Assembly (NCBI GenBank): GCA_965368335.1
Contig: CBDUMN010000134.1
Coordinates: 1 to 7,553 of the forward strand
DNA length: 7,553 bases
Direction: 5' to 3'
DNA from: CBDUMN01 sp965368335
Lineage (GTDB): Bacteria > Pseudomonadota > Alphaproteobacteria > Rhodospirillales > JAPHRK01
The number at the start of each line of letters is the position of its first letter. The first letter of the stretch is position 1. Below are positions 1 to 5,568 of this stretch, in pieces. The notes under the pieces were generated by a model that ran no database searches, was not told where the DNA came from, and saw nothing but the letters and a program-made list of their open reading frames with translations. A program made the position numbers and the translations under genes.

Positions 1-36
1 CCCTCGGCTAAATCGAATGAACAGAATTGCATCAGA

Positions 37-56
37 TTAATGAGTCCTGACCCTAG
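37..56. mobile_element. possible insertion-sequence edge (tentative)
   Basis: The stretch TTAATGAGTCCTGACC ends against CTAG at 53-56. CTAG fits the YTAR target preference known for part of the IS5 family. Read on the minus strand, GGTCAGGACTCATTAA would be the start of an element extending left out of the window. The flanking bases 1-50 look more AT-rich than the cbbY side. No transposase and no second copy of the motif is present in this window, so this rests on a remembered resemblance to IS ends and on composition only. The rest of 1-117 shows no gene, no RNA gene and no clear terminator for the cbbY operon. Confidence 0.2.
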
Positions 57-117
57 CAGGTAGGCATCGCCCGCATCCCTTGCAAGAAGATTCGGCTCAC
101 ACCACTCTGGACACACT

Positions 118-807
118 TCAGATATACTCGCGCAAAGCCTCAAGGTTCATTCCGGCGAGGGAATCAACCACTGAGAGGGCTCCGGAAAAATCCTGCCCCT
201 TGGTATAGGCGCTGACCGTGATCATGGTCGGCACACCGGCGGCCAGGGCGGACCTCAACCCGTTTTCCGAGTCCTCAATGGCGATGCAACGTTTGGGATC
301 AAGGTTCAAATCATCGAGCGCCTTAAGATAAATATCTGGAGCAGGCTTCTTTACAGGCACCATATCGCCCGCCGCCACAGCGTCGAAGAGCTTCATCGCA
401 TCGGCTCCTAAGGTGCCGGTCAGCAAAGCCTCCACATTGGGAACGCTGGTCGTCGTGGCGATGGCGAGTTTCATGCCCGCATCGTGAGCTTCGTAGATGA
501 GGTCGGCAACGCCGGGACGCAGCCGCGCCTCGCCGGAACCGATCAGCTCAACATAGTATGCGGTTTTCCTCCTATGAAGCTCGGCAATCTCCTCATGGCT
601 CAAGGATGCGCCGGGATCATATTCGGTTATGTAATGCTTAATCCGCTCCTTGCCGCCGGTAACCTTCAGCAACTTGCCGTATAGATGACGGCTCCATCGC
701 CAACTGAGCCCCTGCGCCCGAAAGGTCTCGTTGAACGCCCGCCGGTGAACCTCTTCGGTTTCCGACAAGGTTCCATCAACATCGAAAAGGATAGCATCCA
801 GGCACAT
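118..807 (-). CDS. cbbY: CbbY-type HAD sugar-bisphosphate phosphatase
   Basis: This is a 229-residue cytoplasmic phosphatase of the haloacid dehalogenase superfamily. The CbbY family of red-type RuBisCO bacteria dephosphorylates xylulose 1,5-bisphosphate, a misfire product that inhibits RuBisCO. Motif I is FDVDGT with the nucleophile D9 and acid/base D11. Motif II is the TTTS run at 118-121, motif III is a lysine in VKKPAPDIY (K153 or K154), and motif IV is the E178-D179 pair. The TGGKER loop at 50-55 is typical of CbbY substrate-binding caps. It is the last gene of the cbbF-cbbP-cbbY operon, 14 bases after cbbP. The start ATG follows GGAG (810-813) by only two bases, so initiation may rely on coupling to cbbP. 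The operon position favours cbbY over another HAD phosphatase such as phosphoglycolate phosphatase (cbbZ), which remains the main alternative. Confidence 0.9.
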   Translation of the reverse strand: MCLDAILFDVDGTLSETEEVHRRAFNETFRAQGLSWRWSRHLYGKLLKVTGGKERIKHYITEYDPGASLSHEEIAELHRRKTAYYVELIGSGEARLRPGVADLIYEAHDAGMKLAIATTTSVPNVEALLTGTLGADAMKLFDAVAAGDMVPVKKPAPDIYLKALDDLNLDPKRCIAIEDSENGLRSALAAGVPTMITVSAYTKGQDFSGALSVVDSLAGMNLEALREYI

Positions 808-821
808 GGCTCCGTTCCAGA

Positions 822-1688
822 TTACCGCCCCAGGGTTTTCTTCCGGCGATCCATCAGTTTCCAGATGAACGGCGTAAAGATCAGTTGCATGGCGAGTTCC
901 ATTTTGCCGCCCGGCACAACAATGGTGTTGGGCCGCGACATGAAGGAATCATGCAACATGCTCAGCAGGTAGGGAAAATCGATGCCCTTGGGGTTGGCGA
1001 ACCGGATAACCAACAGGCTTTCATCGGGCGAGGGAATATACCGCGCAATGAACGGATTGGAGGTATCCACCGTCGGCACCCGCTGGAAGTTGACATGGGT
1101 CTGGGTGAACTGGGGCGTGATGTAGTGCACGTAGTCGTGCATCCGGCGCAAGATGGTATCGGTCACCGCCTCGGTGGAATAGCCGCGCGCCGACTTATCG
1201 CGGGTGAGCTTCTGAATCCACTCAAGATTGATCACCGGAACGACGCCGATCAGCAGATCGGGATACTGCGCCACATTGACATCCTCGGTCACCACCGCAC
1301 CATGCAGCCCCTCATAAAACAGCATATCGCTTTCAGGCAGGTCTTCCCAAGGCGTGAAAGTGCCGGGTTTTTGTTTGTAGGGCGCAGCCTCTTGTTCGTT
1401 ATGCAGATACTTACGGCTCTTGCCGCTGCCGGTCTCCGAATAGGTTTTGAACAACCCTTCCAGATCGCCCAGGATATTGGCTTCCGGACCGAAATGGCTG
1501 AAGTGAGGCGGCGCATCCTTCATTTGCTCTTTCATGCCCTCGCGGTCGTAACGGTGGAAGCTGTCGCCTTCAATCACTGCGGCTTCCACTTTTTCGCGGC
1601 GGAAAATCTCCTGAAAGGTCGAGGTGACGGAACTGGTGCCCGCGCCGGAGGATCCGGTAATGGCGATGATAGGATGCTTTGCCGACAT
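822..1688 (-). CDS. cbbP: phosphoribulokinase, class I (bacterial octameric type)
   Basis: It phosphorylates ribulose 5-phosphate with ATP to ribulose 1,5-bisphosphate, the RuBisCO substrate, and is one of the two enzymes unique to the Calvin cycle. The 288-residue length fits the proteobacterial enzyme. The P-loop GSSGAGTSS lies at 12-20. The GDSFHRYDR stretch at 41-49 supplies D42, H45 and R49, which match the functional positions known from the Rhodobacter sphaeroides enzyme. K165 and R168 in RDKSARGY also match. The YEGLHG motif at 125-130 carries the Walker B-type acid E126. The start ATG is preceded by GGGAGA (1697-1702) at 8-base spacing. It sits 44 bases after cbbF and 14 bases before cbbY, consistent with one transcript. 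All residues I can check are intact, so it should be active. The bacterial class is normally activated by NADH, which is family knowledge. Confidence 0.98.
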   Translation of the reverse strand: MSAKHPIIAITGSSGAGTSSVTSTFQEIFRREKVEAAVIEGDSFHRYDREGMKEQMKDAPPHFSHFGPEANILGDLEGLFKTYSETGSGKSRKYLHNEQEAAPYKQKPGTFTPWEDLPESDMLFYEGLHGAVVTEDVNVAQYPDLLIGVVPVINLEWIQKLTRDKSARGYSTEAVTDTILRRMHDYVHYITPQFTQTHVNFQRVPTVDTSNPFIARYIPSPDESLLVIRFANPKGIDFPYLLSMLHDSFMSRPNTIVVPGGKMELAMQLIFTPFIWKLMDRRKKTLGR

Positions 1689-1732
1689 GGATGACGTCTC
1701 CCTTTTTTATCTGCCCGGTGCGAGGCGATGAA

Positions 1733-2803
1733 TTAGCTGGCGTCGCGGAACAGACCGCGCGTATTGAATAAGGGAATTTCGCCCTCTTCGTCCGGCGTAT
1801 TCTCGTGGTACTCCTCGATACGCTCCACCTCTTCCCTGGAGCCGAAAATCAAGGGAACCCGCTGGTGTAGTTCGGTCGGCTCCACATCGAGAATGGAGCC
1901 GTGACCGGTCGAGGCCTTACCGCCCGCCTGCTCCATCAGAAAAGCCACCGGACTGGCTTCATAGAGCAGCCGCAGACGGCCGGGCTTAGGCGGTTGCTTG
2001 TTGTCGCGCGGATACAGGAAAACCCCGCCACGCATGAAAATTCGGTGCGCCTCGGCAACCAGGGAAGCAACCCAGCGCATGTTGAAGTCCTTACCGCGTG
2101 GGCCGGTTTTTCCGGCCATGCATTCTTCCACATAGCGCGTCACCGGCGGTTCCCAGAAACGACTGTTCGAGGCATTGATGGCGAATTCCTGGGTCGTTTC
2201 CGGCACCGTGAGATTTGGGCGAGTGAGAACGAAGTTACCGAGCACCGGGTCGAGCGTGAAGCCCATGACGCCATGGCCCACCGAAAGAACCATCTTGGTC
2301 GAGGGGCCGTAGATGGCGTAGCCCGCCGCCACCTGTTTGCGCCCGGCTTGCAGAAAGTCTTCGTCTTTGACGTCTTCGCCCGGACGCGGCGCTTTCAAAA
2401 CGGAGAAAATGCTCCCCACCGAAACGTTGACGTCGATGTTGGACGACCCATCCAGCGGATCGTAGAGCAGCAGATATTCGCCCTTCTTGAAGTTATCGGG
2501 AATGGGATAGGGATCGTCCATCTCCTCGGACGCCAATCCGGCGACATAACCGCCAAACTCGGTCCGCTGGCGGAAAATCTCATCGCTGATCACGTCGAGT
2601 TTGGCCTGGACCTCTCCTTGAACGTTGGTGCTGTCGAGCTTGCCCGTTGCGCCCCCCAAAGAGCCCATGGCGACCGTGCGCGAGATAATCTTGCATGCCT
2701 GGGCCACGCTCAACAGCAGAGCCACAAGGTCGGGACCGCCTTCCTTATGCTGAATTTCCTCGATCAGATATTGAGCGAGCGTCGTGCGATTGGTGTGCAA
2801 CAT
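1733..2803 (-). CDS. cbbF: fructose-1,6-bisphosphatase, class I
   Basis: It hydrolyses fructose 1,6-bisphosphate to fructose 6-phosphate in the regenerative arm of the Calvin cycle. The same enzyme type also serves gluconeogenesis, and bacterial CbbF often also cleaves sedoheptulose 1,7-bisphosphate. The 356-residue length is normal. Metal-binding signatures are E93-E94 in LASEEMDD and the YDPLDGSSNID stretch at 114-124, with D115 and D118. The substrate-binding FLYPRDN (262-268) and the YEASP motif with E282 follow in family order, then the MEQAGGKAS stretch (290-298). It is the first gene of the minus-strand operon, divergent from cbbR across 126 bases. The start ATG has a modest ribosome site, GGACGGAAG (2806-2814). 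A general housekeeping fbp is the alternative, but the link to cbbP, cbbR and cbbM argues for the cbb copy. Confidence 0.97.
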   Translation of the reverse strand: MLHTNRTTLAQYLIEEIQHKEGGPDLVALLLSVAQACKIISRTVAMGSLGGATGKLDSTNVQGEVQAKLDVISDEIFRQRTEFGGYVAGLASEEMDDPYPIPDNFKKGEYLLLYDPLDGSSNIDVNVSVGSIFSVLKAPRPGEDVKDEDFLQAGRKQVAAGYAIYGPSTKMVLSVGHGVMGFTLDPVLGNFVLTRPNLTVPETTQEFAINASNSRFWEPPVTRYVEECMAGKTGPRGKDFNMRWVASLVAEAHRIFMRGGVFLYPRDNKQPPKPGRLRLLYEASPVAFLMEQAGGKASTGHGSILDVEPTELHQRVPLIFGSREEVERIEEYHENTPDEEGEIPLFNTRGLFRDAS

Positions 2804-2929
2804 GGCTTCCGTCCGGCTTATGGATAAGGGAAACCAAATACTACGTAGTTTGCTAATATAAAAACAATTAATTTATCTTTTTGCTGTCATTTGGTATTGC
2901 TAATTTATTGTCCTTTTGGAGTTTCCCGG
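2804..2929. promoter_or_regulatory. divergent cbbF / cbbR promoter-operator region
   Basis: This AT-rich 126-base region lies between divergently read cbbF and cbbR, the usual place for CbbR to bind and control its target operon and itself. On the minus strand, TTGTTT (2862-2867) and TAGTAT (2838-2843) with an 18-base spacer form a plausible cbbF promoter. On the plus strand, TTGCTA (2850-2855) and TATCTT (2874-2879) with an 18-base spacer form a weaker cbbR candidate. The palindrome ACTACGTAGT (2840-2849) overlaps the cbbF -10 box. ACCAAAT (2833-2839) is repeated inverted as ATTTGGT (2889-2895). GGAG at 2918-2921 is the cbbR ribosome site. The region's role is well supported by position, but the individual boxes are guesses. 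Confidence 0.6.
2850..2907. repeat. paired 11-base direct repeat TTGCTAATWTA
   Basis: TTGCTAATATA at 2850-2860 and TTGCTAATTTA at 2897-2907 differ at one base and begin 47 bases apart. That is between four and five helical turns, so the two copies would not lie exactly on the same face of B-form DNA. They flank the centre of the cbbF-cbbR divergent region and could be paired regulator half-sites. The AT-rich background raises the chance of coincidence. Confidence 0.5.
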
Positions 2930-3871
2930 ATGCGCCATACCACCCTTCGCCAGATGCAGGTTTTCGAAGCCGTTTCGCGGCATTTGAGCTTCTCTCGCGC
3001 GGCCCAGGAACTCGGCCTGACCCAACCTGCCGTTTCCTTACAAATCAAACAGTTGGAAGGTCTCACCCGGCTACCGCTGTTCGAGCAGGTCGGGCGGAAG
3101 GTTTATCTCACCGAAGCTGGCGAGACTTTGCTCGATCACGTTCGCGCAGTACTGAACGCCGTTGAAAACGCCGACGAGGCCATGGCCGCTTTGCGTGGCG
3201 AAGCAGCAGGCAAACTACGCATCGGGGTAATCAGCACGGCCAAATACGTCGCGCCGACAATTCTCTCTTCCTTCGAATCCGGTTTTCCCGGCATCGATCT
3301 GAGCCTCACCGTCGGCAACCGCCAGCAAATCCTCGCCCTGCTCGGCGACAACGCGGTGGATCTCGCTATCATGGGTCGCCCACCGACCAGCATCAGCGTC
3401 TCGGCAACGCCTTTCGCACCCCATCCCATGGTCTTTATCTGCAACCCATCCCACCCCATGGCGCGCAAGAAAATTGAGCTCTCAGAGCTGGACGGCGAGG
3501 CCTTCCTGGTTCGCGAAAAAGGCTCTGGAACCAGGACCTTAATGGAAGACTTGCTGGCTGAACACGGGGTGGCGCCGAGCAAGCTGATCGAGATGACCAG
3601 CAACGAAACCATCAAACAGGGCGTCATGGCGGGCATGGGGGTGAGTTTTATTTCGGCCCATACGGTGGGCCTTGAGGTTTCCGTCGGGCGCATTGAGGTG
3701 ATGCTCGTTAAAAACACGCCTATTAAGCGGGAATGGTTCGCCGTCACTCGGGAAGGCAAACGACTTTTGCCTGTCGCCGAGGCGTTTATCCGCTTCCTCA
3801 TCGAAAACGGCGAGGGCCTGATCGAAACCGCCATCAGGGGTCCAGCCGTCCGCAGAAGGCGAAAGCAATAG
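2930..3871 (+). CDS. cbbR: LysR-type transcriptional regulator of CO2 fixation genes
   Basis: This is a 313-residue LysR-family DNA-binding protein. CbbR proteins activate cbb operons in response to metabolites such as RuBP, phosphoenolpyruvate or NADPH. The N-terminal winged helix-turn-helix spans about 1-60, with FSRAAQELGLTQPAVSLQIK (21-40) as the recognition region. A linker helix (about 62-90) leads to a periplasmic-binding-protein-like effector domain at about 95-290, with VREKGSGTR (194-202) as an effector-pocket loop. I chose the ATG at 2930 because GGAG (2918-2921) lies 8 bases upstream and the protein then starts MRHTTLRQMQ, as CbbR proteins do; an in-frame TTG at 2891 would add 13 unconserved residues. 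It is divergent from cbbF-cbbP-cbbY and lies 138 bases before cbbM in the same direction, so it sits between its two probable targets. The basic tail RRRRKQ is a minor oddity. Confidence 0.95.
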   Translation: MRHTTLRQMQVFEAVSRHLSFSRAAQELGLTQPAVSLQIKQLEGLTRLPLFEQVGRKVYLTEAGETLLDHVRAVLNAVENADEAMAALRGEAAGKLRIGVISTAKYVAPTILSSFESGFPGIDLSLTVGNRQQILALLGDNAVDLAIMGRPPTSISVSATPFAPHPMVFICNPSHPMARKKIELSELDGEAFLVREKGSGTRTLMEDLLAEHGVAPSKLIEMTSNETIKQGVMAGMGVSFISAHTVGLEVSVGRIEVMLVKNTPIKREWFAVTREGKRLLPVAEAFIRFLIENGEGLIETAIRGPAVRRRRKQ

Positions 3872-3877
3872 ATAAGG

Positions 3878-3905
3878 TTTTACTTATGTCATACTGGAAT
3901 ATTAT
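3878..3905 (+). promoter_or_regulatory. candidate cbbM promoter
   Basis: TTTACT (3878-3883) and TATTAT (3900-3905) with a 16-base spacer resemble sigma-70 -35 and -10 boxes, starting just after the cbbR stop codon. The predicted start would fall near 3912, giving a leader of about 100 bases that contains all the repeats described below. If so, the inverted repeat at 3917-3934 lies downstream of the start, which is not the usual place for CbbR activation. Read-through from cbbR or a promoter closer to cbbM is therefore also possible. Confidence 0.3.
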
Positions 3906-3916
3906 AAATTTCTAAT

Positions 3917-3934
3917 TATCAATCCATCTTGATA
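3917..3934. promoter_or_regulatory. inverted repeat TATCAA-N6-TTGATA, possible CbbR operator
   Basis: The two 6-base arms are perfect inverted copies (3917-3922 and 3929-3934). The inner bases read TCA-N8-TGA, which fits the TNA-N7/8-TNA pattern described for CbbR sites and the general LysR dyad. Position between cbbR and cbbM supports an operator role. Binding itself is inference. Confidence 0.5.
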
Positions 3935-3952
3935 GCGTCTTTCTCAACACCC

Positions 3953-3978
3953 GCGCTTGATCAAAAAGCGCTTGATCA
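3953..3978. repeat. tandem 11-base repeat GCGCTTGATCA with nested inverted repeats
   Basis: GCGCTTGATCA occurs exactly at 3953-3963 and 3968-3978, a 15-base period. The pair also creates two overlapping dyads: TGATCAA-N7-TTGATCA (3958-3978) and GCGCTT-N7-AAGCGC (3953-3971). The CTTGAT core is shared with the right arm of the repeat at 3917-3934. The dyads could be a second regulator site on DNA, or a short hairpin in the cbbM leader RNA. Confidence 0.6.
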
Positions 3979-3982
3979 TCTG

Positions 3983-3995
3983 AACTCAATGAGTT
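3983..3995 (+). repeat. small dyad AACTCAATGAGTT before the cbbM ribosome site
   Basis: AACTCA and TGAGTT are perfect inverted copies around a single A. As RNA this could form a 5-base-pair hairpin with an AAT loop, ending three bases before the GGAG of the cbbM ribosome site (3999-4002). It may be a protein site, a weak translation-control or stability hairpin, or chance. Confidence 0.35.
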
Positions 3996-4009
3996 GACGG
4001 AGAGAGGTT

Positions 4010-5383
4010 ATGGACCAGTCGGCACGTTACGCAGATTTGACGCTTAAGGAAGAAGACCTGATTGCAGGCGGCAAGCATGTGCTTTGCGCCTATATCATGA
4101 AACCCAAGGCCGGTTACGGCTACTTGGAAACGGCCGCCCACTTCGCCGCCGAGTCCTCTACCGGCACCAACGTCGAAGTTTCGACCACCGACGACTTCAC
4201 CCGTGGCGTCGATGCCCTGGTCTATGAAATCGACGAAGCGAATGAGTTGATGAAGATCGCCTATCCAGTCGATCTCTTCGACCGCAACATCATCGACGGT
4301 CGCGCCATGCTGGCCTCCTTCCTCACCCTTTGCATTGGCAACAACCAGGGCATGGGCGATGTGGAATACGCCAAGATGCACGACTTCTACATGCCGCCCG
4401 CCTACCTGCGTCAGTTCGACGGTCCATCGATGAACATCGAAGATATGTGGCGCGTCCTCGGTCGCCCGCAGGAAAACGGCGGCATGGTGGTCGGCACGAT
4501 CATCAAGCCCAAGCTCGGCCTGCGCCCGCAACCCTTCGCCGACGCCTGCTACGAGTTCTGGCTGGGCGGTGACTTCATCAAGAACGACGAACCGCAAGGC
4601 AACCAGGTTTTCGCGCCTTTGAAGGAAACCATCGCCCTGGTCGCCGACGCCATGAAGCGGGCTCAGGACAAGACCGGCCAGCCCAAACTCTTCTCGGCCA
4701 ACATTACAGCCGACGACCCAGCGGAAATGATCGCTCGGGGCAACTATATTCTCGAAACTTTTGGTCCCGACGCCGACCATGTGGCCTTCCTGGTCGACGG
4801 CTACGTCGCCGGACCGACCGCCATCACCACGGCGCGGCGCAATTTCCCCAATCAGTTCCTCCACTATCACCGGGCCGGGCACGGCGCAGTCACCTCGCCC
4901 CAGTCCATGCGCGGCTACACGGCCTTTGTCCATTGCAAGATGTCTCGTCTCTCGGGCGCATCGGGCATCCATACGGGAACCATGGGCTTCGGCAAAATGG
5001 AAGGCGACGCGGCGGATAAAGCCATCGCCTTCATGCTGGAACGCGATCAGGCCGAAGGCCCCTATTTCAGCCAGTCCTGGCAGGGTATGAAAGCCACCAC
5101 GCCAATCATTTCGGGCGGCATGAACGCCCTGAGGCTTCCCGGCTTCTTCGACAATCTGGGTCACGCCAACATCATCCAGACTTCCGGTGGCGGTGCTTTC
5201 GGCCACAAGGACGGCGGCATGGCGGGCGCCAAGTCCCTTCGTCAGGCCTACGACGCCTGGAGCCAGGGCATCGATCTCGTCACCTACGCCAAGGACCACC
5301 CGGAACTGGCGGGCGCTTTCGAGAGCTTCCAGCATGATGCGGACAAGCTGTTCCCCGAATGGCGCGGGAAACTCGCCGCCTAA
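4010..5383 (+). CDS. cbbM: ribulose-1,5-bisphosphate carboxylase/oxygenase, form II
   Basis: It fixes CO2 onto ribulose 1,5-bisphosphate, giving two 3-phosphoglycerate; form II enzymes are made of large subunits only, and no cbbS is present. At 457 residues it is close to the R. rubrum enzyme, and the residues fall at the same numbers: E48 and N111 from the N-terminal domain, K166 in TIIKPKLG, the carbamylated K191 with D193 and E194 in GGDFIKNDEPQGNQ (186-199), H287-R288, H321, loop-6 K329 in GFGKMEG, S368, and the phosphate-binding SGGG at 392-395. Every catalytic residue I can check is present, so it should be a true RuBisCO and not a RuBisCO-like protein. The ATG follows GGAGAGAGG (3999-4007) closely. 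A strong terminator follows, so it is the last gene of its transcript; no cbbQ or cbbO activase gene lies downstream. Form II enzymes have low CO2/O2 specificity, suggesting use at high CO2 or low O2. Confidence 0.99.
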   Translation: MDQSARYADLTLKEEDLIAGGKHVLCAYIMKPKAGYGYLETAAHFAAESSTGTNVEVSTTDDFTRGVDALVYEIDEANELMKIAYPVDLFDRNIIDGRAMLASFLTLCIGNNQGMGDVEYAKMHDFYMPPAYLRQFDGPSMNIEDMWRVLGRPQENGGMVVGTIIKPKLGLRPQPFADACYEFWLGGDFIKNDEPQGNQVFAPLKETIALVADAMKRAQDKTGQPKLFSANITADDPAEMIARGNYILETFGPDADHVAFLVDGYVAGPTAITTARRNFPNQFLHYHRAGHGAVTSPQSMRGYTAFVHCKMSRLSGASGIHTGTMGFGKMEGDAADKAIAFMLERDQAEGPYFSQSWQGMKATTPIISGGMNALRLPGFFDNLGHANIIQTSGGGAFGHKDGGMAGAKSLRQAYDAWSQGIDLVTYAKDHPELAGAFESFQHDADKLFPEWRGKLAA

Positions 5384-5388
5384 GGAGG
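5382..5388 (+). promoter_or_regulatory. orphan Shine-Dalgarno sequence AAGGAGG after cbbM
   Basis: A near-consensus ribosome-binding sequence overlaps the cbbM stop codon (TAAGGAGG), but no ATG, GTG or TTG occurs within the next 15 or so bases, and no gene follows before the terminator at 5436. It may be the remnant of a lost downstream cistron, or chance. Confidence 0.35.
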
Positions 5389-5435
5389 CCAACCTTATAA
5401 ACCTGGCAAACAATAACCCAACCTAGAACCCTACT

Positions 5436-5472
5436 CCCCGGACGGCCCCCACGACCGTCCGGGGCTTTTTTT
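5436..5472 (+). terminator. rho-independent terminator of cbbM
   Basis: CCCCGGACGG (5436-5445) pairs perfectly with CCGTCCGGGG (5455-5464) across a 9-base loop, giving a GC-rich 10-base-pair stem followed by C and seven T (5466-5472). There is no T run on the opposite strand, so it acts on plus-strand transcripts. It isolates cbbM from the YkgJ-type gene. Confidence 0.95.
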
Positions 5473-5568
5473 ATTCAGATTTTCCCAGAAGCGGATTTGA
5501 CTTTCAAACAAGCCCCCAACACGGCAAAATATTCACCCGACAAAAGCAAGCCCGCGTAAATGTGAAAG

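Noticed and set aside
885..1694. 269-codon plus-strand frame opposite cbbP
   Set aside because: It is antisense to an intact, well-recognised phosphoribulokinase, with a His/Gly/Arg-rich product typical of a shadow frame.
1901..2827. 308-codon plus-strand frame opposite cbbF
   Set aside because: It is antisense to an intact FBPase and has shadow-like composition; no ribosome site or family match.
2891..2929. TTG at 2891 as the cbbR start
   Set aside because: It would add 13 residues not typical of CbbR, whereas the ATG at 2930 has GGAG at 8-base spacing and the standard N-terminus.
2881..3165. 94-codon plus-strand frame overlapping the start of cbbR
   Set aside because: It is out of frame with cbbR, which has a proper ribosome site and a full LysR fold; the alternative product looks random.
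3986..5413. 475-codon open frame on the minus strand opposite cbbM
   Set aside because: It mirrors the whole of cbbM, whose product is certain. Long antisense frames arise from strong codon bias in GC-rich genes; the translation matches no family I recognise.
5497..5530. Promoter for the YkgJ-type gene using TTGACT (5497-5502)
   Set aside because: The -35 match is good, but no acceptable -10 box lies at 15-19 bases; the CAAAAT that follows is 22 bases away.
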